Assembly (NCBI GenBank): GCA_016292575.1 | Contig: JAEDIH010000117.1 | Coordinates: 1-5,543 of the forward strand | DNA length: 5,543 nucleotides | Reading direction: 5' to 3' | Origin: Clostridiaceae bacterium | GTDB taxonomy: Bacteria > Bacillota > Clostridia > Oscillospirales > Acutalibacteraceae | Shown: one piece after another, positions 1-4,563 of the stretch | How the letters are laid out: each line of letters starts with the position of its first letter | How positions within the stretch are numbered: position 1 is the first letter of the stretch | The notes under the pieces: generated by a model | What the model was told of the DNA's origin: nothing | Seen by the model: the letters and a program-made list of their open reading frames with translations, nothing else | Database searches by the model: none | Made by a program: the position numbers and the translations under genes

Positions 1-291
1 TCAATGTTCTGCCACCAGCTTACAAAGTACATCGGCGGCTTTGCTGCGGCAATGGGCGGTGTTGACGCAGTCGTCTTTACCGGCGGAATAGGCGAAAACA
101 ACCCGCAATACCGCACAAGAGTTGCCGAAAAGCTTGCTTTCCTCGGAACAAAGATTGACGAGGAGGCAAACCACGTCAGAGGCGAGGAAATTGAAATTTC
201 CACCGAGGACTCGGCGCTCAAGCTCCTTGTGCTTCCGACCGATGAGGAGCTTATGATTGCAAAGGATACTTACGATATAGCCGTCAAATAA
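1..291 (+). CDS. ackA: Acetate kinase, C-terminal part (5' truncated by window edge)
   Basis: Acetate kinase makes acetate and ATP from acetyl phosphate and ADP in the cytoplasm, the ATP-yielding last step of acetate fermentation. Only the last 96 residues are visible, read from base 1; the Met at base 4 is internal, not a start. The segment carries the family's C-terminal glycine-rich stretch VVFTGGIGENNPQYR (about visible residues 24-38), then RGEEIEIST and the near-terminal LPTDEELMIAKDT, a region that in characterised acetate kinases includes a Mg-binding glutamate. All three match the known family in order and spacing. The gene ends in TAA about 19 bases before a strong terminator, so it is the last gene of its transcript; pta often lies next to ackA, but the upstream side is outside the window. 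The MIF-type gene downstream is convergent. Confidence 0.95.
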   Translation, partial: SMFCHQLTKYIGGFAAAMGGVDAVVFTGGIGENNPQYRTRVAEKLAFLGTKIDEEANHVRGEEIEISTEDSALKLLVLPTDEELMIAKDTYDIAVK

Positions 292-309
292 TTACATAAA
301 GCACAGAAT

Positions 310-335
310 AAGCCGGGCCAAAAAGCCCGGCTTTT
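310..335 (+). terminator. Intrinsic terminator after ackA
   Basis: A perfect 9-bp GC-rich stem (AAGCCGGGC at 310-318 pairing with GCCCGGCTT at 325-333) closes a 6-base loop, CAAAAA, and runs into a short T stretch at 332-335. It sits 19 bases after the ackA stop. In the other direction the stem is followed by CTTATTCTGTG, a weaker U-rich tail, so it may also stop transcripts of the convergent tautomerase gene; no other terminator is visible for that gene. Confidence 0.9.
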
Positions 336-340
336 CTGAT

Positions 341-375
341 ATCCAACATCTAATATCTAAAATCCAAAATCTAAA
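341..375. repeat. Five tandem 7-bp repeats, consensus ATCYAAA
   Basis: Five contiguous 7-base units starting at 341, 348, 355, 362 and 369. Each begins ATCYAA (Y is C, T, T, C, T in order) and the seventh base is C, T, A, A, A. The array begins a few bases after the ackA terminator and ends one base before the tautomerase stop codon, so it occupies the whole gap between two convergent 3' ends. The unit is not a coding repeat. Function unknown; it could be a slippage-prone microsatellite or one copy of a dispersed intergenic repeat. Confidence 0.8.
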
Positions 376-376
376 T

Positions 377-721
377 TCAGAAATTTCCGCCGTTCCAGCC
401 CCAGTCGGAAAAGCCGGCATATTTGACATAGATCCTGTCCGGCTCAAGGGAAAGCTCTTTGGAAAGAACGCCGCAAAGGACGGACGTCATTTGCTCCGAC
501 GCAGCCGATGAAACCGAACCGAGCAGATCGACCGAAACCATTGCGCAGTCGGTCTTGTTGCTGCCCTTAAAGTACATGTCCTGATTTCCGGAAATGTTCA
601 CCATGAGCCAGCTCTCGTTTTTACCCGGAAAGCACTCGATAGCCTTTCCGAAAGCCGCTTTAAGGCTCTGAGATTTTTCCGGAGAGATACTTGCGGTTGT
701 TTTGAGTTCGATATAAGGCAT
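377..721 (-). CDS. MIF-family tautomerase (phenylpyruvate/dopachrome tautomerase-like)
   Basis: A 114-residue protein of the macrophage migration inhibitory factor family, the same length as MIF proteins. These enzymes form trimers and use the N-terminal proline, exposed when Met is removed, as a catalytic base in keto-enol tautomerisation. The protein begins Met-Pro (MPYIEL), keeps a lysine at the place of MIF Lys32 (PGKNESW), and has the C-terminal run LCG.LS..L...PDRIYVKY followed by WGWNGGNF, close to MIF's LCGLL...PDRVYINY and VGWNNSTF. The redox CxxC of vertebrate MIF is not kept: the aligned sequence is CAMV. The frame opens at 790, but the 721 start is chosen because it alone exposes Pro and has an ideal ribosome binding site. 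It lies 65 bases after the acetyltransferase frame and is probably cotranscribed with it. It shows no signal peptide. Family confident; substrate unknown. Confidence 0.88.
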   Translation of the reverse strand: MPYIELKTTASISPEKSQSLKAAFGKAIECFPGKNESWLMVNISGNQDMYFKGSNKTDCAMVSVDLLGSVSSAASEQMTSVLCGVLSKELSLEPDRIYVKYAGFSDWGWNGGNF

Positions 722-728
722 TGTTTTT

Positions 729-736
729 TCCTCCTT
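729..736 (-). promoter_or_regulatory. Ribosome binding site that fixes the tautomerase start
   Basis: On the minus strand AAGGAGGA precedes the ATG at 721 with 7 bases between. This decides the start: the alternative ATG at 790 has its purine run GGAGG only one base away, as part of the Pro-Glu-Glu codons that end the preceding gene, and would bury the catalytic proline behind 23 extra residues. Confidence 0.88.
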
Positions 737-755
737 AATTGCTTTGTTACACCTG

Positions 756-768
756 ATTATCTGATAAT
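756..768. other. Small palindrome ATTATC-T-GATAAT upstream of tautomerase
   Basis: A 6-bp inverted repeat around one central base, in the 65-base gap between the acetyltransferase stop and the tautomerase start. It could be an operator half-site pair or a weak hairpin; equally it may be chance in an AT-rich spacer. No convincing promoter is seen next to it. Confidence 0.2.
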
Positions 769-786
769 AGTGCTGCGGAAAGAATT

Positions 787-1377
787 TCATTCCTCCGGTT
801 TATATACCATGTAATAATTATGTATTTTTTCGCTTTTAAAAAACTTGTACTCAACCGTTCTGAAGCCGAGCCGTTCATAAAGCGCTACGTTGTCCGGGTT
901 CTGCGTTTCAAGGCCGAGCTTATAGCCGAGCGGAACAAGGTCATGTATTCCTTGCTTGATAAGCTTTGTGCCGATTCCTTTTCCCTTATGCTCCTTATCC
1001 ACAAAAACGGGTGAGATAAGCAGCGTGTTCTTTTCAAAAACCTTCTGGTCAAGATGGCTGAACACCTTGAGCGTTTTAACGAGCGAAATCCAGTATACTC
1101 ACAGAAAGACCCAGTTCGGACACTTGAGGAAGTCAAGCATTGTGTAATCGTTATGAGCGTCTCTCCAGACGCACAGACCGCGCTTTTCCTCGTCTTCATA
1201 GATAAAATCCTCGCCGTTTGACGTTGCAAGGCGCTCAATCATAAAATGATAGAGAAATTTTTCGCGCAGCTTTTTGTTCTTTGTTGCGTAAACGTGGACG
1301 GGATCGTCCACATAGGTTTTTGCCGCCATGTGTGCGTAATATTCAAGCTCCTTGCGTGTAAGTTTTTTCTTTTCCAT
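787..1377 (-). pseudogene. GNAT-family N-acetyltransferase with one in-frame TGA
   Basis: Reads as one 196-codon GNAT-type acetyltransferase (acetyl-CoA-dependent transfer to an amine) if a single TGA, codon 93 at 1099-1101, is read through. Both halves are in the same frame, so this is a nonsense codon, not a frameshift. The first half (92 residues from ATG 1377) has a GGAG ribosome binding site 7 bases upstream and holds the family's N-terminal strands. The second half has acetyl-CoA-binding motif A (EHKGKGIGTKL, about residues 129-139) and motif B (NVALYERLGF, about 163-172), so a protein stopped at 92 cannot bind the cofactor. The sequence right after the TGA (VYWISLVKTLK) still looks like natural GNAT helix. 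A GTG at 1065 could start the second half but lacks a ribosome binding site. Likely a recent mutation, or a base-call error; TGA was probably TGG, CGA or GGA. Substrate not predictable. Confidence 0.8.
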
Positions 1378-1392
1378 GTTTTATCTCCGGTC

Positions 1393-1441
1393 AAAAAATT
1401 AAAATAAAGGGGACTGCCGCATCTGAAAGGGCAGTCCCTTT
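1393..1441 (-). terminator. Intrinsic terminator of the TPR/membrane-protein operon
   Basis: On the minus strand, a 9-bp stem GGGACTGCC/GGCAGTCCC (1438-1430 with 1418-1410), extendable at its base by a G-T and two A-T pairs, closes an 11-base loop and is followed by a T-rich tail at 1408-1393 (TTTATTTTAATTTTTT). It starts 9 bases after the stop at 1450. The tail ends only about 5 bases before the acetyltransferase ribosome binding site, leaving no space for a promoter for that gene. Confidence 0.9.
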
Positions 1442-1449
1442 GTATTTCG

Positions 1450-1974
1450 TCACATTCTAATGATGAAAACAACGAGCGCCGCAGCGGCAAGGAGAAATGT
1501 AACGCAGTATTTTTCAAGGTATGCGCCGACAAAGCAGCCCAGAAAGCCCGGAGAATAGAAAATCTTTTGGGCAATGTTTCCGTGCTTATATACCTTTTCT
1601 TTCATATTGAGAGCGTCCTCAACGGTGGGATAGCTGTTAACATAAAGTGAAAAGGCAAACCAATAGGCAACGATATAAACTATTCTTGAAGCCGTGCCGC
1701 TCATTTCAAAAGCGAACAGACCAAGCATGGGACCTATGCAAAGCAGGAAAGCGAGAATACCGTTAAAAAATGAGGGAACAAAGCTTATTGCAAACGCGCC
1801 GCCGGCTTTCGGCATAAGCTCATGCTCGATATGGCTGCACATTTCGTCAAAGCGGAAAGTTCTGTTGTCCTCAACGGGAACGCCGCAAATTTTGCAGATC
1901 AGATGCTCCCACATTGCTCTGACGGCAGCGCCGGGAAAGGTGAGGAATCTTGTTATTGCATAAATCGCCGACAT
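1450..1974 (-). CDS. Multi-pass membrane protein, possibly degenerate M50-like metallopeptidase relative
   Basis: A 174-residue integral membrane protein with likely membrane spans near residues 61-90 (one or two), 97-113 and 145-172; function not established. The N-terminal part reads ITRFLTFPGAAVRAMWEHLICKICGVPV in broken form: FPG at 13-15, then RAMWE at 19-23, then CGV at 30-32. This has the spacing of membrane metallopeptidase-like proteins with FPG..HE..H....GV, but here the H, E and H positions are R, A and E. A later stretch, YVNSYPTVEDALN (111-123), resembles the AHAFPS..DA segment recalled from the same kind of proteins, again with His replaced. If right, it is a non-catalytic homologue. 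Its ATG overlaps the preceding gene's TGA by one base (TGATG) with an ideal ribosome binding site, so it is probably made alongside the TPR-like protein and may be its partner. The gene ends at a strong terminator. Existence certain; family tentative. Confidence 0.85.
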   Translation of the reverse strand: MSAIYAITRFLTFPGAAVRAMWEHLICKICGVPVEDNRTFRFDEMCSHIEHELMPKAGGAFAISFVPSFFNGILAFLLCIGPMLGLFAFEMSGTASRIVYIVAYWFAFSLYVNSYPTVEDALNMKEKVYKHGNIAQKIFYSPGFLGCFVGAYLEKYCVTFLLAAAALVVFIIRM

Positions 1975-3455
1975 CAGATGTCACCTCCCTTATCGGTAAG
2001 AACCTGTTCAAGGGTCATTTTTCCGTTTTTATACTTCACAATGGTGCTTCCGATTGAAGAACCGGAGGTTTTGAAGAGGTCTACCATCTTTTCGTAGCCT
2101 TCGTTATCCTTGACATAAAGCGAGCAAAGGGCATACAGGTTGCAGGCGGAAACGGTGTAGTTGCCGTTTCCAACAAATTCCTCAATGGCTTTCATTGCGC
2201 TTTCGCCGTCGCCCTTGAGCAGATAGCCGACAGCATAGATCTGCTGATAGCCCGGAGCGGCGGAAGACGGCCAGCTCTCCTTTGCACGGTCGGCGATTGC
2301 AAGTATCTTATCCGCGTCAATCTTTTCGCCGAAGCGGTATGCATTGGCATATACCATGTAGAGATCGGACTCCTGAATATTCAGGCTCATGCATTCCTCA
2401 AAGTAAAGTCCGGCGTTCTGAGCGTCGCCCATTTTGGCGTAGACATTGACAAAATTCGGAAGATAGATCCATTTGTTTTCGCCCTTGTCAAGCTCCTTGA
2501 CCTTGAGAAGCTGCTCAATCTGCTTGCTTTCGTCAAAATCCGCAAGGCTCATGAGAACAAATTTGTAATATTCAATGAAAACGGTGCTGTAGGGCGTACC
2601 CTCCTCGTCCTTGCCCTCCTTGAGCAGCTTGTCAAGCTCCGCGGCTTTTTTGTCATAGTCAAACTTTTCGCCCGAGCTGACAACATCGCCTATTGCAGAA
2701 TTGACGGCCGATGAGGTTGCAAGGAACGAGGCATAGGTCTCCGGAATTTTTGTAAACTTTTCGTTCTTCATAATCGACGGGTGAGTTTCGCCGTAGGTGG
2801 TGACGAGGTTCGCCGCGTCATTGTAATAGCCCATCGTTGAGAAGATGTCGATAAGATTCCTGACCGCTTTGAGGGAAACGTCATCATCGGCGGTCTTGGA
2901 CTGGATATATGTGCTGTAGGCACTTGCGGCGTCGATAAGGCGCTTTTCCGAATAAGCGGTCTGCGCCGTCATAAGACTTGTGTAATCATTTGCGCTGCCC
3001 GCGCAGAAGTAAAGCGACACCCCGGCAACGACAAGCATTACAACGAACATTACAATGCCGCCGAAGTGAGCCGGGCTTGCCGTCATGAGTTTGCGGCACT
3101 CGGCGCAGTAGGGATAATTCTCGCCATAGGAATCATCGCACTCGTTTTCGCCGCAGCACTCGCAAATGCGCTTTTCCTTTTTTTCGCCCTCCTCATCCTC
3201 TGCGGTCTCCTCAATTTCATCAAGCTCCTGAATGAGCTCACTGTTGTCGCCGATGATTTCATCGCTTCCTACCGTTACTGTCTCCTCCTTTTCCGAGTCA
3301 AGCTCGTTCTGGAGCAGGGTACGGATGCCCTCAAGCTCTTTCACAAGATCGTCTTCAACCTGAGTCGGGCTTTTTGCTCCTTTGTCGGGCTGTGCTGCGG
3401 AACCGGCAGCTTCGTTTTCGGGACTTTGAAGATCTTTGTTTTCAAAATCGTCCAA
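1974..3455 (-). CDS. Membrane-anchored TPR-like protein with cytoplasmic zinc-ribbon-like Cys cluster
   Basis: A 493-residue single-pass protein of unknown function. Residues 1-95 are acidic and probably disordered, with a Glu/Asp-rich run at 72-92. Residues 98-120 hold six cysteines (98, 100, 101, 106, 117, 120); C98xxC101 and C117xxC120 have zinc-ribbon spacing. One membrane span covers about 132-151. Arg121 and Lys122 just before it predict the N terminus inside and the large C-terminal part outside. Residues 155-493 are helical with TPR-like repeats (for example AYSEKRLIDAASAYSTYI at 167-184 and a KMGDAQNAGLYFEECMSL segment near 341-358), usually a protein-binding scaffold. The start is TTG: it sits 7 bases after AAGGAGG and no ATG occurs in frame until residue 124, beyond the Cys cluster. 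It is the first gene of a two-gene operon with its own promoter and a long structured leader. The domain order suggests a signalling or scaffold role across the membrane; that is inference. Confidence 0.9.
   Translation of the reverse strand: MDDFENKDLQSPENEAAGSAAQPDKGAKSPTQVEDDLVKELEGIRTLLQNELDSEKEETVTVGSDEIIGDNSELIQELDEIEETAEDEEGEKKEKRICECCGENECDDSYGENYPYCAECRKLMTASPAHFGGIVMFVVMLVVAGVSLYFCAGSANDYTSLMTAQTAYSEKRLIDAASAYSTYIQSKTADDDVSLKAVRNLIDIFSTMGYYNDAANLVTTYGETHPSIMKNEKFTKIPETYASFLATSSAVNSAIGDVVSSGEKFDYDKKAAELDKLLKEGKDEEGTPYSTVFIEYYKFVLMSLADFDESKQIEQLLKVKELDKGENKWIYLPNFVNVYAKMGDAQNAGLYFEECMSLNIQESDLYMVYANAYRFGEKIDADKILAIADRAKESWPSSAAPGYQQIYAVGYLLKGDGESAMKAIEEFVGNGNYTVSACNLYALCSLYVKDNEGYEKMVDLFKTSGSSIGSTIVKYKNGKMTLEQVLTDKGGDI
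1981..1988 (-). promoter_or_regulatory. Ribosome binding site in a one-base-overlap gene junction
   Basis: GGAGGTGA, a full match to the 16S anti-Shine-Dalgarno sequence, ends 6 bases before the ATG at 1974. It lies within the last codons of the upstream gene, whose TGA shares its A with the ATG. This arrangement supports translational coupling by termination and re-initiation. Confidence 0.88.
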
Positions 3456-3462
3456 AAAAATT

Positions 3463-3469
3463 CCTCCTT
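3463..3469 (-). promoter_or_regulatory. Strong ribosome binding site for a TTG start
   Basis: AAGGAGG on the minus strand, followed by seven bases (AATTTTT) and then TTG GAC GAT. The strong site at ideal spacing is the reason for accepting the rare TTG start at 3455. Its AGGAG core is complementary to CUCCU in a hairpin loop of the leader (3548-3552), so it may be maskable. Confidence 0.82.
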
Positions 3470-3485
3470 AACATAAACCTGAACG

Positions 3486-3599
3486 CCGAAAAGGGAACCT
3501 GTCAAAATAAGACGCAGAAGGCGTTTCCTCGCCCCAAAGCTGAACACAGGAGCAGCGAATGGGCAAAAGAATGTAATATGACAGTCCCGCTCCTTTCGG
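3486..3599 (-). promoter_or_regulatory. Structured 5' leader RNA, riboswitch-like, upstream of the TPR/membrane operon
   Basis: Three short complementary blocks nest to form one long-range stem in the minus-strand RNA: CCGAAA/TTTCGG (3599-3594 with 3491-3486), GGGA/TCCC (3588-3585 with 3496-3493) and CTGTCA/TGACAG (3584-3579 with 3504-3499), 16 bp in all, with a GGAGC bulge on the 5' side and small bulges (GT and T) on the 3' side. It encloses 74 nt containing a second hairpin, GCCC-GCUG/CAGC-GGGC (3564-3561 and 3556-3553 with 3542-3539 and 3534-3531), with a 4x4 internal loop and a 10-nt apical loop. GCUCC at the start of that loop is complementary to the GGAGC bulge (pseudoknot) and CUCCU to the ribosome binding site. 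An alternative small hairpin GGCG/CGCC (3533-3530 with 3523-3520) competes with it. The predicted transcript begins about 6 nt before this element. It matches no riboswitch class I can recall. A small mobile repeat with inverted ends is the main alternative. Confidence 0.55.
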
Positions 3600-3611
3600 A
3601 TATACGTTGTC

Positions 3612-3640
3612 ATTTTAACACCGATAGCTTAATTTTGCAA
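3612..3640 (-). promoter_or_regulatory. Sigma-A-type promoter for the TPR/membrane operon
   Basis: On the minus strand TTGCAA (3640-3635) is separated by exactly 17 bases from TAAAAT (3617-3612), each box one or two changes from consensus. Transcription would start near 3605, giving a leader of about 150 nt before the TTG start. It lies in the AT-rich gap after udk, so the operon can be expressed independently of udk. Confidence 0.75.
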
Positions 3641-3751
3641 TAAATTTCATATGATTTGATGAAATAAATGAAAATTTTGCCTTGCGCATAATGAAGCCGA
3701 AAAATAGAGCACTTTTGCCGGTTGCCGGAAAAACAGGGCGCATATTGCTTT
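3641..3751 (-). other. Spacer downstream of udk with one weak hairpin
   Basis: No gene is seen. A hairpin at 3713-3733 has a 4-bp CCGG/CCGG stem around TTG, then a G-A mismatch and four more A-T pairs. It lacks an immediate U tract on the minus strand (CAAAAGTGCTC follows), so it is at best a poor udk terminator. Two copies of GCGCATA occur (about 3684-3690 and 3738-3744), with no evident role. Read-through from udk into the TPR-like operon is therefore possible. Confidence 0.35.
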
Positions 3752-4366
3752 TTATTTGTTCAGCAGTTTTTCAACCTTGGTGCTTATCATGTCAAGGGCA
3801 ACAAGATTGTTTCCGCCGCCGACAACGATGATATCGGCAAACTTTTTGCTCGGCTCAACGTATTTTTCGTGCATCGGCTTCACTGTTGCCCGGTATTGGG
3901 CGCAGACCGACTCAACATTTCTTTTCCTTTCGCCGCAGTCGCGCAGAATCCTCCTTATAAGCCGTTCGTCCGCGTCGGTGTCAACAAAAATTTTAATATC
4001 CATCAGGTCGCGCAGCCTTTTGTTCTGAAAAACAAGGATTCCCTCAACAATTATCACGTCCGCCGGCTCAACGGTCACCGTTTTGTCTGTCCGGTTGTGA
4101 ATGGCATAGTCATAAACGGGGCAGCGGACAGCCTTTCCGCTTTTTAGCGTTTTAAGGTCTTCAACCATGACGTCCGTGTCAAAGGCGTCCGGGGAGTCGT
4201 AGTTGATTTTCTTACGCTCCTCAAGGGTAAGCGAGTCGTTGCGTTTGTAGTAATTGTCATGATAGACGATGCTGACCTTTTCGGAAAACTGCTTTTTCAG
4301 CTGGCGCGTCAGGGTGGTTTTTCCGCTGCCCGTGCCGCCTGCAATTCCGATTATTACCGAAGCCAT
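3752..4366 (-). CDS. udk: Uridine kinase (uridine/cytidine kinase)
   Basis: Phosphorylates uridine and cytidine to UMP and CMP in pyrimidine salvage, in the cytoplasm. The 204-residue product is of normal family length and carries the P-loop GGTGSGKT (10-17), HDNYYK (36-41) and YDSPDAFD (56-63) of the nucleoside site, PVYDYAIHNR (83-92), the Walker-B-like strand VIIVEGILVF (104-113), and the lid segment DTDADERLIRRILRD (129-143) with ERKRN after it. EPSKKFADIIV (171-181) is the usual C-terminal signature. The frame stays open to 4474, but the start at 4366 is chosen because AAGGAGG lies 7 bases upstream and the P-loop then falls at the normal distance from the N terminus; the extra 36 residues would be out of family. 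It is the first and apparently only gene of its transcript, divergent from the surface-protein gene. Confidence 0.95.
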   Translation of the reverse strand: MASVIIGIAGGTGSGKTTLTRQLKKQFSEKVSIVYHDNYYKRNDSLTLEERKKINYDSPDAFDTDVMVEDLKTLKSGKAVRCPVYDYAIHNRTDKTVTVEPADVIIVEGILVFQNKRLRDLMDIKIFVDTDADERLIRRILRDCGERKRNVESVCAQYRATVKPMHEKYVEPSKKFADIIVVGGGNNLVALDMISTKVEKLLNK

Positions 4367-4419
4367 TTTTTGTCCTCCTTTTAGCCGTCCTTTTTTCAGC
4401 GAGGCAATATATTTATATA

Positions 4420-4448
4420 ATAATACGGATTTTGCAAAGCAAAGTAAA
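4420..4448 (-). promoter_or_regulatory. Likely udk promoter
   Basis: On the minus strand TTTACT (4448-4443), 17 bases, then TATTAT (4425-4420). Start of transcription would be near 4413, about 47 bases before the udk ATG. The stretch is very AT-rich and other pairings of boxes (for example TTGCTT with TATATA) are possible, so the exact boxes are uncertain. Confidence 0.5.
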
Positions 4449-4522
4449 CAAATTTGTGAAAATTTTATAAACAATCTTGTTTTATATTGCGATATTATAA
4501 ATATAATTCAAATATACAAAGG

Positions 4523-4528
4523 TATAAT
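4523..4528 (+). promoter_or_regulatory. Consensus -10 box for the secreted-protein gene
   Basis: A perfect TATAAT lies 36 bases before the ATG at 4564, preceded by GG. No good -35 box is found 16-18 bases upstream, where the sequence is only A/T, so the promoter may depend on an activator or an unusual sigma contact. The region 4426-4522 between the two divergent promoters is AT-rich and shows no gene. Confidence 0.45.
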
Positions 4529-4563
4529 AATTTTGACTATAAAACCGAAAGGACGATATTATT

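Noticed and set aside
722..790. Longer tautomerase start at ATG 790, overlapping the acetyltransferase stop as ATGA
   Set aside because: Its purine run GGAGG is only one base from the ATG, and 23 extra residues would bury the catalytic N-terminal proline; the 721 start has an ideal ribosome binding site.
885..1574. Two minus-strand frames (885-1238 and 1239-1574) overlapping the acetyltransferase
   Set aside because: Arg/Ser-rich out-of-frame shadows of the acetyltransferase and membrane-protein genes, with no family likeness and no ribosome binding sites.
3066..3476. 136-residue plus-strand frame with hydrophobic residues
   Set aside because: Lies antisense within the acidic and membrane part of the TPR-like gene; its hydrophobicity mirrors Glu-rich codons on the other strand and it has no ribosome binding site.
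3471..3569. Possible 32-codon leader peptide starting TTG and ending TAA just before the TPR-gene ribosome binding site
   Set aside because: The nearest AAAGGAG is more than 20 bases from the TTG, and the peptide composition shows no run of regulatory codons.
3341..3613. 90-residue minus-strand frame starting at ATG 3613
   Set aside because: The ATG overlaps the -10 box, upstream of the predicted transcript start, and the frame runs through the structured leader into the next gene out of frame.
3722..4147. 141-residue plus-strand frame within udk
   Set aside because: Antisense shadow of the clearly identified uridine kinase.
4367..4474. 36-residue N-terminal extension of uridine kinase
   Set aside because: It would cross the likely promoter and the strong ribosome binding site and shift the P-loop far from the N terminus; not typical for the family.
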